From positions 310,001 through 374,000 of the forward strand of contig NZ_NGJN01000002.1 of assembly GCF_002266855.1 (NCBI RefSeq): a stretch of 64,000 nucleotides of DNA, given 5' to 3'. The position numbers were made by a program, and so were the translations under genes. This DNA is from Winogradskyella aurantia. Lineage in GTDB: Bacteria; Bacteroidota; Bacteroidia; Flavobacteriales; Flavobacteriaceae. The notes beneath the pieces were generated by a model. It saw only the letters and a program-made list of their open reading frames with translations, searched no databases and was not told the DNA's origin. The stretch's first letter is position 1; each line of letters starts with the position of its first letter. Below, in pieces: positions 1 through 9,975 of the stretch.

Positions 1-2
1 TA

Positions 3-401
3 ATACTTACGGACCTTCAGACTTATACTAATGAGCCTATTATCATTAACGAATCGGATGCTTCAATCGAAACGCCTTTAGGGATCCTGAAATTAGAAAC
101 TGCGAAGAGCTACCTCCAAGCCGATTTGCATACAATTTATGTAGATAAACACCGACTTAAGTTCCCTTTGATGTTAAGACCATGGCAAGAAGGTGATATT
201 TTTCAGCCTTTGGGAATGACAGGTAAAAAGAAGGTCAGCAAATATTTAAAAGACGAAAAAACATCACTTGTTGAAAAAGAAAATACGTGGGTTTTAACCT
301 CAGATAATGAAATTATTTGGATAGTGGGTAAGCGTGCCGACGAGCGATTTAAAATCACCTCGAAAACTAAGGATATATTGAAGATAACGCTTAAGGGGTA
401 A
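3..401 (+). CDS. tilS: tRNA(Ile)-lysidine synthase, C-terminal part (partial)
   Basis: The reading frame is open from the left edge of the window, so only the last 132 codons are present. TilS attaches lysine to C34 of the AUA-reading tRNA-Ile in the cytoplasm. The visible part matches the TilS C-terminal domain: LRPWQEGDIFQPLGMTGKKK, followed by SKYLKDEK and a WIVGKRADERFK-type strand. The N-terminal PP-loop ATPase domain lies outside the window. A TTG at 126 could be taken for a start, but it is internal because homologous sequence continues upstream in frame. Adenine deaminase starts 9 bp after the stop, so the two are probably co-transcribed. Identification rests on recognition of the C-terminal motif. 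Confidence 0.88.
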   Translation: MLTDLQTYTNEPIIINESDASIETPLGILKLETAKSYLQADLHTIYVDKHRLKFPLMLRPWQEGDIFQPLGMTGKKKVSKYLKDEKTSLVEKENTWVLTSDNEIIWIVGKRADERFKITSKTKDILKITLKG

Positions 402-410
402 GCCTCATTA

Positions 411-2039
411 ATGGCCATGAAATTAAAAGGAAACGTCGTAGATATTGTTAATCGTAGAATCTTTAAAGGTGAAATTACCATTGAGAATGGTAAAATCTCC
501 AGTGTCCATGAAAGATCTTGTGCAGAAAGCCACTATATTTTGCCTGGCTTTATAGACGCGCATATCCATATTGAAAGTTCAATGTTGGTGCCTTCAGAAT
601 TTGCAAAAATTGCTGTAAAACATGGTACTGTTACGACAGTTTCAGACCCTCACGAAATCGCTAATGTGTTAGGGATAAAAGGGGTAGAGTTTATGATTGA
701 AAACGGCAAACAAACACCCTTTAAATTTAATTTTGGGGCACCATCTTGTGTTCCCGCGACTGGTTTTGAAACGTCGGGAGCGATTATAGATTCAGATGAC
801 ATTAAATCATTAATGTCTAACCCAGATATAAAATACTTGGCTGAATTTATGAATTATCCCGGTGTTATAAATAAGGATAAGGAAGTTCTAAAGAAAATTG
901 AATGGGCCAAACGTTTTAATAAACCGATAGATGGCCATGCACCAGGTTTAGGTGGAACCGATTTAACTAAATATATTTCTGAGGGCATTTCCACAGATCA
1001 TGAATGCTTTACCTATAAAGAAGGATTAGAGAAACTTCAAAAAGGAATGAAGGTCCTTATTAGGGAGGGTAGTGCCGCTAAAAATTTTGAAGCTTTAATT
1101 GATTTGTTAAACGAGAACCACGATAAAATGATGTTCTGTAGTGACGACAAGCATCCTGATGATTTGCTTTTAGGACACATTGATCAGTTATGTGCAAGAG
1201 CAGTGGCTAAGGGTATAGATGTGTTCAAAATATTACAGGCAGCTTGTGTCAATCCTGTAAAGCATTATAACTTGGATGTAGGCTTGCTTGAGGTAGGTGA
1301 CGCTGCTGATTGTATTGTTGTTGAAGATTTAAAAGACTTCAAAACGCTTCAAACCTATATAGATGGTCAGTTGGTTTATGATAAAGGTCTATCAAAAATA
1401 AATCACGTTCAATTTGAGCATTTAAACAATTTCAACACAAATGTCAAACAGGTTTCAGATTTCAGATTAGAATCTGAGGCCCAACAAATACGAGTTATAG
1501 AATGTATAGATGGCGAATTGGTCACCAATGAAATCGTTGAAAATGCAACTTTGGAAGATGGAAATTTAGTATCAAATCCGAACAAAGATATCCTTAAAAT
1601 AGCCGTAGTCAATCGGTATACGAATGAAAAACCGGCTTTGGGATTTATAAAAAACTTTGGACTAAAAGAAGGAGCTATTGCGAGTTCGGTAGCTCATGAT
1701 TCTCATAATATTATTGTTGTTGGCGTTTCTGATGAAGCCATTTGCAAAGCCGTTAACCTCATTATTGAACATAAAGGTGGCATCTGTGCTATCTCTAATG
1801 AAGCGCAAAAAATTATATCCTTACCTGTTGCAGGCATCATGAGTGATCAAAATGCTGAAACCATTGGAAAACAATATGCGGAACTGAGTGAAATGGCAAA
1901 GAACTTGGGAAGTAAATTAACGGCTCCTTACATGAGTCTGTCCTTTATGGCGTTGTTGGTTATCCCTTCGTTGAAAATCAGTGATAAAGGGCTTTTTAAT
2001 GGAGGTGCCTTTAAATTTGTTCCATTGACTATAAGCTAA
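411..2039 (+). CDS. ade: Adenine deaminase
   Basis: Deaminates adenine to hypoxanthine (purine salvage, cytoplasm). At 542 residues it matches the bacterial Ade family of the amidohydrolase superfamily. Metal-binding motifs in order are DAHIHIESS (about residue 48), [21 protein letters not shown] and the distal CSDDKHPDD. The C-terminal adenine deaminase domain carries LPVAGIMSD near residue 465. The second ATG, two codons in (417), is an equally possible start (MAMKLKG versus MKLKG). It follows tilS closely. The family assignment is firm; the exact start is not. Confidence 0.95.
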   Translation: MAMKLKGNVVDIVNRRIFKGEITIENGKISSVHERSCAESHYILPGFIDAHIHIESSMLVPSEFAKIAVKHGTVTTVSDPHEIANVLGIKGVEFMIENGKQTPFKFNFGAPSCVPATGFETSGAIIDSDDIKSLMSNPDIKYLAEFMNYPGVINKDKEVLKKIEWAKRFNKPIDGHAPGLGGTDLTKYISEGISTDHECFTYKEGLEKLQKGMKVLIREGSAAKNFEALIDLLNENHDKMMFCSDDKHPDDLLLGHIDQLCARAVAKGIDVFKILQAACVNPVKHYNLDVGLLEVGDAADCIVVEDLKDFKTLQTYIDGQLVYDKGLSKINHVQFEHLNNFNTNVKQVSDFRLESEAQQIRVIECIDGELVTNEIVENATLEDGNLVSNPNKDILKIAVVNRYTNEKPALGFIKNFGLKEGAIASSVAHDSHNIIVVGVSDEAICKAVNLIIEHKGGICAISNEAQKIISLPVAGIMSDQNAETIGKQYAELSEMAKNLGSKLTAPYMSLSFMALLVIPSLKISDKGLFNGGAFKFVPLTIS

Positions 2040-2102
2040 ATCCATTTCTAATGTTGATTTCAAGTAGATAAAAAGTATATTTTTACACTCAGTAATATAA
2101 TT

Positions 2103-3059
2103 ATGCCAGTAATAGAATCTAATTATAAGCCACCATTTTGGGCAAAGAAGAGTTTTGTGTCTACGGTGTTTTCTGGTTTGGCGAGACAGGTTAAAGGTCT
2201 TGAGCAAACAAGGGAGCGCATGGAGTTACCAGACGGTGATTTTTTAGATTTGGATTGGAGTCATTCCGATCAGAGCACAGATAAAGTTGTTATTTTACTT
2301 CATGGTCTTGAAGGACATGCACAGCGACCCTACATAACAGGCACAGCAAAACTGTTTAATGAAAATGGTATAGATGCTGTTGGTGTAAATTTTAGGGGCT
2401 GTAGCGGTGAGCCTAATAGACTTTTTAAAAGCTATCATTCTGGTGCGACAGAAGATTTAGACACTGTGGTAAACCATCTGATCGTCAAGTATGATTATAA
2501 TGAAATCTACATAAAAGGTATTAGTCTTGGTGCCAATATGGCCTTAAAATATGTGGGTGAAGACAGAGACCTTCCAGAACAAATTAAAGCCGTAATTGCC
2601 ATTTCTACACCTGCTGATTTAAAAGGCTCCTGTGATGAATTATTAAGTTTTAAAAACAAACATTACGCTATTCGCTTTTTAGATCACTTAAAAAGTAAAC
2701 TTAAACCTAAGTTAATACAATTCCCTGAAAGCATAACAGTTAAAGAGTTTAATTCAATTAAAAGTTTAATTGATTTTGACCATATCTATACCGCAAAGGC
2801 CCATGGGTTTAAGGATGCCTATGATTATTATGACAAAGCCAGCTGCCGTCAGTTTTTATCAAATGTTAAAATACCATCCTTAATAATCAATTCCCTGAAT
2901 GACTCTTTTTTATCTGCAGGATGTTATCCAGTAAAAGAGGCCAAACAAAATGACAATCTTTATTTGGAGATGCCAAAATATGGTGGTCATGTGGGCTTTA
3001 TCGATAAGGATAATGTGTATTACAATGAGAGGCGTGCCCTTGAGTTTGTTTTAGGCTAG
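2103..3059 (+). CDS. YheT-family alpha/beta hydrolase
   Basis: A 318-residue alpha/beta hydrolase of the YheT/EMB8 family, predicted cytosolic. The oxyanion region reads LLHGLEGHAQRPY, the nucleophile elbow is GISLGANMA with the serine inside, and a C-terminal GGHVGF supplies the catalytic histidine. The family is linked to lipid or small-ester hydrolysis, but the substrate cannot be read from sequence. It lies 63 bp after ade with no clear terminator between them. An imperfect hairpin (about 3064-3102) follows the stop but lacks a T-run. Confidence 0.85.
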   Translation: MPVIESNYKPPFWAKKSFVSTVFSGLARQVKGLEQTRERMELPDGDFLDLDWSHSDQSTDKVVILLHGLEGHAQRPYITGTAKLFNENGIDAVGVNFRGCSGEPNRLFKSYHSGATEDLDTVVNHLIVKYDYNEIYIKGISLGANMALKYVGEDRDLPEQIKAVIAISTPADLKGSCDELLSFKNKHYAIRFLDHLKSKLKPKLIQFPESITVKEFNSIKSLIDFDHIYTAKAHGFKDAYDYYDKASCRQFLSNVKIPSLIINSLNDSFLSAGCYPVKEAKQNDNLYLEMPKYGGHVGFIDKDNVYYNERRALEFVLG

Positions 3060-3181
3060 TTATTGGCGTCACTTATAGTGTAGTTACTACAAGTGCCTCT
3101 ATTTCCAAAAACTCGGGTTAAGTATAAAAGGTTTCAGAATTAAATTCTAGGTATTTTTTATATTTATCTAAACTTTAGGAT

Positions 3182-4720
3182 ATGCTCAAAAAAATATTCG
3201 CCAGTGCTGTGTTTGGGGTAGAGGCATCAACCATAACAGTTGAGGTTAATGTAGATTCCGGAATTGGGTATCATCTGGTTGGCCTTCCCGATAATGCCAT
3301 AAAGGAAAGCAACTACCGCATTGCAGCAGCATTGCAGAATAACGGTTATCGTATTCCGGGTAAAAAGATTACCATTAATATGGCACCTGCCGATTTACGC
3401 AAAGAAGGTTCGGCTTATGACCTTACTCTTGCTATTGGTATTTTAACAGCTTCTAACCAAATTAAAGCTGAGAATTTGGAAGAATATCTTATTATGGGCG
3501 AACTGTCCTTAGATGGTAGTCTCCAGCCCATTAAAGGTGCATTACCCATAGCGGTAAAGGCAAGGGAAGAAGGCTTTAAGGGTTTTATTTTGCCCGTGCA
3601 AAATGCAAAGGAAGCCGCTATCGTTAATGATTTAAAAGTCTATGGCGTAGAGAATATCAAACAAGTCATTAACCATTTTGATAAAGACGAGCCCATTGAG
3701 GAGGTCGTTATCAATACCAGGGAGGAGTTTTATAAGAATTTAGACTTTCCTGAGTTTGACTTTGCCGATGTTAAAGGCCAAGAGAGTATAAAGCGCTGTA
3801 TGGAAATTGCAGCGTCAGGTGGTCATAATATTATCCTTATTGGACCTCCCGGCTCAGGTAAAACCATGCTTGCTAAACGTTTGCCAAGTATTCTGCCTCC
3901 CATGACATTGCATGAAGCCCTTGAAACTACCAAGATCCATTCTGTTGTGGGTCGTGTAAAAGCACACGCGGGACTCATGGCACAACGACCCTTTAGAAGT
4001 CCACATCACACCATATCAAATGTCGCCCTAGTTGGCGGTGGAAGCTACCCGCAACCCGGTGAGATTTCACTATCACACAACGGCGTCTTGTTTTTGGATG
4101 AATTACCCGAGTTTAAACGTGAAGTCTTGGAAGTGATGCGACAACCTTTGGAAGATAGGGAAGTTACCATTTCCAGGGCAAAATTTACGGTCACTTATCC
4201 GTCATCATTTATGCTTGTGGCGAGTATGAATCCAAGTCCAAGTGGTTATTTTAATGATCCTGACGCGCCCGTGACCTCGAGCCCGGCGGAAATGCAACGT
4301 TATTTAAGTAAGATTTCAGGGCCTTTATTGGACCGCATTGATATTCATATTGAAGTGACACCGGTACCATTTGAAAAATTATCTGACGACCGAAAAGGGG
4401 AGTCTTCAGTGTCGATTAGGCAGCGCGTTACCAAGGCACGGGAATTACAAACAGAACGTTTCAAAACACTCGATAATGTGCATTATAACGCGCAGATGAA
4501 TACTAAGCAAATCCGTCAATACTGCCGGCTTGACGATGCCTCTTTACAATTGCTAAAGTCGGCGATGGAGCGTTTAAACCTATCAGCTAGAGCCTATGAT
4601 CGTATTCTAAAAGTATCGCGCACCATTGCGGATTTGGAAGGTGCTGCTGATGTGTCTGGCACTCATATCAGTGAAGCTATTCAATACAGAAGTTTGGATC
4701 GTGAGGGCTGGTTGGGCTAG
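3182..4720 (+). CDS. YifB/ComM-family Mg-chelatase-like AAA+ ATPase
   Basis: A 512-residue protein with an N-terminal ChlI-like domain (residues 1-170), a Mg-chelatase-type AAA+ domain and a C-terminal Mg_chelatase_C domain. Walker A is GPPGSGKT at residues 221-228 and Walker B is VLFLDELPEF. ComM relatives are helicases that extend branch migration of strands taken up during natural transformation; that role here is by family. The stop codon overlaps the stop of the convergent gene at 4717 through a shared CTAG palindrome. No terminator is visible at the junction. Confidence 0.93.
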   Translation: MLKKIFASAVFGVEASTITVEVNVDSGIGYHLVGLPDNAIKESNYRIAAALQNNGYRIPGKKITINMAPADLRKEGSAYDLTLAIGILTASNQIKAENLEEYLIMGELSLDGSLQPIKGALPIAVKAREEGFKGFILPVQNAKEAAIVNDLKVYGVENIKQVINHFDKDEPIEEVVINTREEFYKNLDFPEFDFADVKGQESIKRCMEIAASGGHNIILIGPPGSGKTMLAKRLPSILPPMTLHEALETTKIHSVVGRVKAHAGLMAQRPFRSPHHTISNVALVGGGSYPQPGEISLSHNGVLFLDELPEFKREVLEVMRQPLEDREVTISRAKFTVTYPSSFMLVASMNPSPSGYFNDPDAPVTSSPAEMQRYLSKISGPLLDRIDIHIEVTPVPFEKLSDDRKGESSVSIRQRVTKARELQTERFKTLDNVHYNAQMNTKQIRQYCRLDDASLQLLKSAMERLNLSARAYDRILKVSRTIADLEGAADVSGTHISEAIQYRSLDREGWLG

Positions 4721-6885
4721 TTGTCTTTAACAAAATAGTTAATGACTTCATCATTATGGACGTGCTCCCATTTAAAGTTAGAATCATCATCCATAATGTA
4801 AGAATAGCTCTTGGAAGCCATTTTTCCCGAGGAATCGTTTACAAAGGTCATTATTGTACCCAATCGTGTAAGGTCCATATAACGATTTTCATCTAGTGCT
4901 AATAATTGCACTCTGGGTAAGTCAGAATTTTCACCCTTGCGCTTATAGTAAAACGTACCGCCTTCTATGTAGAATTTTCGTTGACCATAATCTCCTGAGT
5001 GTTTTATATGTTGCGACTTTAATTCCTCGGGGTCTGTATTTTGAATAAAGTTGATGTGATTTAAGATGTTTTTCAGATAGCCGTGTTTAGGATTTTCGGC
5101 ATAGGCTATTTCATAAAGGCGTTTAGCCGCCTCTGTATTATTGTTCTTAAACGCCTCATGTGCTTTCCGAATATTCTCATCTTCTTTAAAAAATAGAAAG
5201 GTCGGGCTTGAATTATATGTGTAATAAGTGGTTTTTATAGCAATTGCTTTACCCTTTATGTCTTTAATTAAATCTATACTAGAGCTAGCATTTATGGCAG
5301 ATCCACCGACTAATGTTGTCGGGCCACCCAATGAATAGGCTGTCATCTCCTGATGTCCCAAATAGCGGATAATTCTGTCGTTCTCTATCCACATTTCAAT
5401 GGTCTGTTCGTTATTGAAAGAACGATAATGACCTTCAAATTGCTCTAATAATTGACTATCAAATCCATTGGTTTTTAAATAAGCCACTGCAGAATCAAAA
5501 ACGTTTATTCTATTATCCTGTGGATTTTGGAGTGATTTAATCTCATTAATTAGGCTTTCAGCTTGGTCAAACGCTCCAAGTTGTATTAGTGGCTGAATTT
5601 TAAAAGCTTTTATATTAGAATTGATAATCTCGTAGGATTTGAGTTGATCAATAATAAACTTATCCCGACCCGATAGAATAGCTGCATTAATGAGGTTTTC
5701 GCCATTTGCTGGGTTGAGGTCTTTATCAAAAAGCGCCTCAGACTGCTTGTAATAGCCGTCGATATTCCTTGTTTCACCATAGATACCAAATAAGACATCA
5801 TTATAAAATTCGTTTGTGGGATCTACCTCTAATTGCAGTTTTACCTGTTGTTCCGCCAAATCAAAATCCTTAAAGGCCAGATTTCGCTGAATGTTTACCT
5901 CTAACTGCTTTTGTAAGGGTAATTTGCTCCTAAAGGCATAGGCCTTATCTGTTACATCTTGGACTTCCAATTGTCCGTTGTTCCATCGATATAGCTGTTT
6001 AGCTTTTTCAAGATAGGCCATGGCGAAAGTACTATCTAAGCTTATGGCACCATCAAAATCCCGTTCGATGAATTTTTGGACGGCTTTTTCAGAATAACTC
6101 ATAAACTCCTTAACAGGGAGATCAATGTACTGTATGGTATTGGTTTCAACAAAGCCGGCCTGTTCCGTTATATAAAAACTTATTTCATCTATCATTGCCA
6201 GAAAATCAGTCCCGGTAAAGGTCTGCTGTTTCAAAACTTTGGCGTTATTTGCCTTGCGTTTATAGACAGTAATACTGATTTGCTCACCTTCTTTTTCAAA
6301 ATTACCATCAATGTAAAAACTGTGAAATAAAGATGCTTGCCTTATCTTATCAGAGGTTTGACTAATATTTTCATAATAGGGGCTGATACTTTTGTTTTGT
6401 TCTAAATCATAAGCCAATAGCTTACTAATCCCATTCCGCCACCAGTCAATAGAATCATTGTCCTTAAGGTTTTCAAAGGTAAATAAGGGTACTCCAATTC
6501 TAAACTCTTCCTTGGTGATGGTCTTACTTTGTATGTTTCCTTCGTCGTCGGTGTATTCAATAGCTTGAGTGGTAGCCCCAAGATCAGAATTGCCAAAACC
6601 TAAATAAAGCCCAATAACAAGTATTACGATATTGAGTGGGATAAAAATTTTCTCACGAAGTTTGATAATCCGCTTGCTTAGCCGTTCTTGATGATACAGA
6701 TAGATGAGTAACGAGGGACTTATACCGATAAAAAACCATAATAAAATATCAACCCAATAAGGAGAAATACTGTAGCGAATGAGAATCCAATCCACAAATT
6801 GCAAAAAGGTCCATGCCGCAACCAGATAAGCCGCAAAAAACTTTACAGTGTTTAACCACTTTCTTTTTCGATTTTTAGCTTCCAT
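4717..6885 (-). CDS. Membrane-anchored TolB/FlgO-like and TPR protein
   Basis: 722 residues. Three predicted membrane helices lie at about 12-32 (FFAAYLVAAWTFLQF), 44-64 and 80-97. The region from about 128 resembles the TolB/FlgO-like domain often fused to TPR arrays (pattern P-x-FTFENL...WWRNGISKLLAYDL). The remainder (about 260-620) looks like degenerate tetratricopeptide repeats, for example FDGAISLDSTFAMAYLEKAK and AAKRLYEIAYAENPKHGYLK. In related proteins this layout follows a winged-helix or cyclase output domain; none is present here. A scaffold or envelope-sensing role is inference. It converges on yifB with overlapping stop codons. Confidence 0.6.
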   Translation of the reverse strand: MEAKNRKRKWLNTVKFFAAYLVAAWTFLQFVDWILIRYSISPYWVDILLWFFIGISPSLLIYLYHQERLSKRIIKLREKIFIPLNIVILVIGLYLGFGNSDLGATTQAIEYTDDEGNIQSKTITKEEFRIGVPLFTFENLKDNDSIDWWRNGISKLLAYDLEQNKSISPYYENISQTSDKIRQASLFHSFYIDGNFEKEGEQISITVYKRKANNAKVLKQQTFTGTDFLAMIDEISFYITEQAGFVETNTIQYIDLPVKEFMSYSEKAVQKFIERDFDGAISLDSTFAMAYLEKAKQLYRWNNGQLEVQDVTDKAYAFRSKLPLQKQLEVNIQRNLAFKDFDLAEQQVKLQLEVDPTNEFYNDVLFGIYGETRNIDGYYKQSEALFDKDLNPANGENLINAAILSGRDKFIIDQLKSYEIINSNIKAFKIQPLIQLGAFDQAESLINEIKSLQNPQDNRINVFDSAVAYLKTNGFDSQLLEQFEGHYRSFNNEQTIEMWIENDRIIRYLGHQEMTAYSLGGPTTLVGGSAINASSSIDLIKDIKGKAIAIKTTYYTYNSSPTFLFFKEDENIRKAHEAFKNNNTEAAKRLYEIAYAENPKHGYLKNILNHINFIQNTDPEELKSQHIKHSGDYGQRKFYIEGGTFYYKRKGENSDLPRVQLLALDENRYMDLTRLGTIMTFVNDSSGKMASKSYSYIMDDDSNFKWEHVHNDEVINYFVKDN

Positions 6886-6980
6886 AATTAAGTCGAAACT
6901 GTCAACTTTTAGTTTTAAGAGAGCAGAAAGATACTTATTATTACTTATGAAATAAAAGGGAAATTGGGCTAAACCAAAAA

Positions 6981-7991
6981 TTAGTTAAAACTCCATCCAA
7001 AACCTGAGGTTAGGTTATAGTCAAAATCACTGCCTGTTGCGGCGGCTTGATTATCATAATTAAACTGTAGTGAGGTTTTTACGTAAAAATCATAGGGTAA
7101 ATCCCATTTCATATCAAGGCTGTAATCAATTCGCCAACGACCACTTTCGCTTAAACTGGGAAACACGTTAATATTGGTATTAAGGCTCCAATCTTTATAG
7201 TCGAACATATTTAACTGAGATCCAATAAAAAGTTCTGTAGATTGATTATCTGGAGTGGCATCGCTAAAGTTTTCAATATTGAAGTTTAAGCCGGCATTAA
7301 GACCCCATGATAATTTATTGCTTAATACTAGAAAACGACCAGCACCAGGTCTAATGCCATATCGCGAATCTAGTGCCTGCTCTGTATTTGACAAAAAACT
7401 TACATTAGCAAGTAAGTACCAATTTCGGGGTAAAATGCGCTGAATTTCGCTTGTAATATTCGTCCTTTGTATTTCAGCAGTATTATCTTGATTGGAGTCC
7501 AATGAGTTAATACTGGCGTCAAACACCCATTTAGGTCCGCGATAAGCTAAACCACCACCAACTGTCAATTGACTTGCATTGTTGGCCTTTGTAAGCGTAT
7601 AACTGAGGTCTATATTTCCACTAATACGTTTCCAAAACCTATCAGATATTTCATCCAAAACAATCAGTTCCGAAATATCAAAAACCTCCGTCGTGCCGTT
7701 GTTGTCAGAAAAAGTGAATGTATTAGCAGACTTACTTTTAACATACCCTGTTCGTCTGCGCCCCCCGCTTAATATTAAAAAACAGCGCTTCTGTATTTTA
7801 ATTTGAGTCACTTCACTAAAATCTATGGAAAAATCACTATCACTGTATGGTGTTTCCATGGTTAGAACCCCAGAGCGTAATTTTTTTATTTCACCATAAA
7901 GGACATTACCATTTTTAACTACTATGGTATCATTTTGTGAAAAAGCTAATGCGCTAACTAGAAGAAAAGCAAACACGAAAATTATTCGCAT
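6981..7991 (-). CDS. DUF481-family outer-membrane beta-barrel protein
   Basis: 336 residues with a signal peptide ending around LAFSQ (residue 19). The N-terminal third (about 20-115) holds a small repeated beta module (VVKNGNVLYGEIKKLRSGVL and a second copy at SGGRRRTGYVKSKSANTFTF). The rest has alternating aromatic and polar strands ending in a terminal aromatic (FGWSFN), as in DUF481 porin-like barrels. Substrate is unknown. It starts 6 bp after the stop of the upstream barrel gene on the same strand, so they are co-transcribed. Confidence 0.75.
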   Translation of the reverse strand: MRIIFVFAFLLVSALAFSQNDTIVVKNGNVLYGEIKKLRSGVLTMETPYSDSDFSIDFSEVTQIKIQKRCFLILSGGRRRTGYVKSKSANTFTFSDNNGTTEVFDISELIVLDEISDRFWKRISGNIDLSYTLTKANNASQLTVGGGLAYRGPKWVFDASINSLDSNQDNTAEIQRTNITSEIQRILPRNWYLLANVSFLSNTEQALDSRYGIRPGAGRFLVLSNKLSWGLNAGLNFNIENFSDATPDNQSTELFIGSQLNMFDYKDWSLNTNINVFPSLSESGRWRIDYSLDMKWDLPYDFYVKTSLQFNYDNQAAATGSDFDYNLTSGFGWSFN

Positions 7992-7997
7992 AGAACT

Positions 7998-8726
7998 TTA
8001 AAAATTAAATTTCAAACTGACGGCGTAGCGAAACGATACCGTGTCGAAGGCACTTTTTCGTTTATTGCGGTTAAAATCAAAATCGCCGTCAATTAGATCA
8101 AAAATATTGAAATTTTCAAGGGCTTCATTAAGGTCCTCAAAAAACTCGTCTGGTAATGGGTCTGATTTATTTTGGAAACTCAGGTTGTAGTTTCCAGCTC
8201 CGGGACCAGCAATTAGGAAGTCAATCGCAAAACGTTTGCTCAACGGGAGTTTATAACCGACCATAAGGCCCAAGGATCTAACATTTAATTCAGTTTCAAA
8301 TAAAAAGTTATAATTGCCTCCTTCAGAATCGATATAAGTCCCTACTAAATCTGAGTTATAACCCGAAAACTTAGCATAAAGACCTACATAAAAGCCAATA
8401 GCTCTTTGGTTGATAAATTCATTGATATAATATCGACCCTCTATAAGAGCCTTGTATCCAGAGTAGTTGATGTCACCAGTCTTTAACTGCTCTCTATCAA
8501 TTCCCGAAATATTTACTAAGCCTTCTTCTGCTATTGGGCCGGCACCAATGAGTCCTGACCAGTGTTTGCCAAAACTACGTTCATAGGTTATAAGCGCTTG
8601 GCCGTCAATAAGACCCAAAACTTCGAGCCCCACTTCATTAGCCCTTGTTTTTTGATTGTCTTCTAATTCCTGACTAAAAACCAGGCTTGAGGTTACTAAA
8701 AGAAAAAAAAGAATCTTGGCTTTCAT
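7998..8726 (-). CDS. Secreted outer-membrane beta-barrel protein (DUF3575-like)
   Basis: I chose the start at 8726 (MKAKILFF) because it begins a clean signal peptide ending at VFSQ; the longer frame from 8747 would add seven residues before it. The protein is about 242 residues, with strands typical of flavobacterial DUF3575-type barrels: NEVGLEVLGLIDGQALITYE, a glycine-rich LIGAGP turn, and a C-terminal YAVSLKFNF ending in an aromatic. No enzymatic motif is visible. It sits between the formylglycine-generating enzyme and the DUF481 protein in the minus-strand envelope operon. Confidence 0.6.
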   Translation of the reverse strand: MKAKILFFLLVTSSLVFSQELEDNQKTRANEVGLEVLGLIDGQALITYERSFGKHWSGLIGAGPIAEEGLVNISGIDREQLKTGDINYSGYKALIEGRYYINEFINQRAIGFYVGLYAKFSGYNSDLVGTYIDSEGGNYNFLFETELNVRSLGLMVGYKLPLSKRFAIDFLIAGPGAGNYNLSFQNKSDPLPDEFFEDLNEALENFNIFDLIDGDFDFNRNKRKSAFDTVSFRYAVSLKFNF

Positions 8727-8784
8727 AAGGTTGGCATTAATGTACAATAAAGTTAAGGATTAATTTTTCTAGAACCACTCTATA

Positions 8785-9966
8785 TTATTTCGAAATATCA
8801 GCCACACACCTAAAGCCTACATGGTTCATGGCCGAGTCCATTTCTAGTGGCATCTTAGCCGAAACACGATAACTAGCGCAATAACTGTCATTACATAAAA
8901 ACGACCCACCTTTTATTACGGTATGTGTTGCATAAGGGTTGCCACCGTAACTGCTCTTGTTTGACCCTTTAGGGTTATTCACTACTGAATTTTGTGGCAA
9001 AGACTTGTAATAATTTTCGTCAAACCAGTCAGCGGTTATCTCCCATACATTTCCAGCCATATCATATAGACCAAAATCATTAGGTCTAAAACTACCAACT
9101 GGCGCGGTGGTTTCATAACCATCTGCAGCTGTATTGGTAGAAGGAAATCGTCCCTGATAAAAATTACATTCGTAAGGTGCTTCGTTGACATCTTTATTTC
9201 CCCAAGGATAAATGACATCCTTTGCACCTCCCGTTGCAGCATATTCCCATTCGGCCTCAGTAGGTAAGCGTTTCCCAGCCCATTTGGCATAGGCTTTGGC
9301 ATCTTCATAGGCGATATGAGCCACCGGATGGTCATCTTTTCCTATAATTGAACTGTTTGGGCCACTTGGATGTTTCCAATCGGCATAGTTGGTCCATTCC
9401 CACCATTGAAAATAATTGGACAAGTCCGTCACGTTTGGTTGAGCTTTGAATACTAAAGAGCCCGGTCTAAGGGATTCTTCAGGTGGCTTAGGAGTGCCAG
9501 GAGCTACTTGCTTTTTTAATTCTTCCCAATCAATGGGACGTTCAGCAATAGTTACATATCCAGTAGCTTCAACAAATGCCCTGAACTCTGCATTAGTCAC
9601 CTCATGAGCATCCATGTAAAAACTATCTACCTTAACAAGATGTCTAGGGTATTCACGAGGCAAAGTAAGGTTCCCGATAGCACCCATCATAAATTCTCCT
9701 GCTGGTATCAGTACCATTCCATCGGGTAGACTTGTATATGCTATTTCTTGATCAGGCGAATCTGGTAGTACTGTGTTTTCTGAGTCTTGAGTAACCACCG
9801 TTTGTGCCTGGATGGTATCAATAGTGGTTAAAATTTGAGAACGTCCTCCAGCTGGATGGCAATCGGTTTTAGACTCTATCTTATCGGATGCAATAGTTTT
9901 TGATGATGTCCCGTTTTTGCAATTGAGGATCATTAAACTAAGAAGTATAACATATAAAAATTTCAT
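8785..9966 (-). CDS. Formylglycine-generating enzyme, lipoprotein
   Basis: 393 residues. The signal peptide ends in lipobox LMILNC (Cys16), so the protein is predicted to be membrane-anchored outside the cytoplasm. An FGE/SUMF1 domain covers about 82-390: MVLIPAGEFMMG, DAHEVTNAEFRAFVEATGY, GKRLPTEAEWEYAATGG and VIKGGSFLCNDSYC. Cys358 and Cys363 fall at the positions of the two copper-binding cysteines of true FGEs (human Cys336 and Cys341), followed by HVGFRC. Most Bacteroidota SUMF1-domain lipoproteins, such as GldJ and GldK, lack these cysteines. The likely substrate is the sulfatase encoded at 11611. FGE oxidises the sulfatase cysteine to formylglycine. Confidence 0.88.
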   Translation of the reverse strand: MKFLYVILLSLMILNCKNGTSSKTIASDKIESKTDCHPAGGRSQILTTIDTIQAQTVVTQDSENTVLPDSPDQEIAYTSLPDGMVLIPAGEFMMGAIGNLTLPREYPRHLVKVDSFYMDAHEVTNAEFRAFVEATGYVTIAERPIDWEELKKQVAPGTPKPPEESLRPGSLVFKAQPNVTDLSNYFQWWEWTNYADWKHPSGPNSSIIGKDDHPVAHIAYEDAKAYAKWAGKRLPTEAEWEYAATGGAKDVIYPWGNKDVNEAPYECNFYQGRFPSTNTAADGYETTAPVGSFRPNDFGLYDMAGNVWEITADWFDENYYKSLPQNSVVNNPKGSNKSSYGGNPYATHTVIKGGSFLCNDSYCASYRVSAKMPLEMDSAMNHVGFRCVADISK

Positions 9967-9975
9967 ATATATAAC

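Noticed and set aside
126-128. TTG start of a separate small gene at 126
   Set aside because: The frame is open to the window edge and the upstream residues continue the TilS C-terminal domain.
3064-3102. Terminator after the YheT-type hydrolase gene
   Set aside because: The hairpin has a mismatch and a bulge and no T-run follows.
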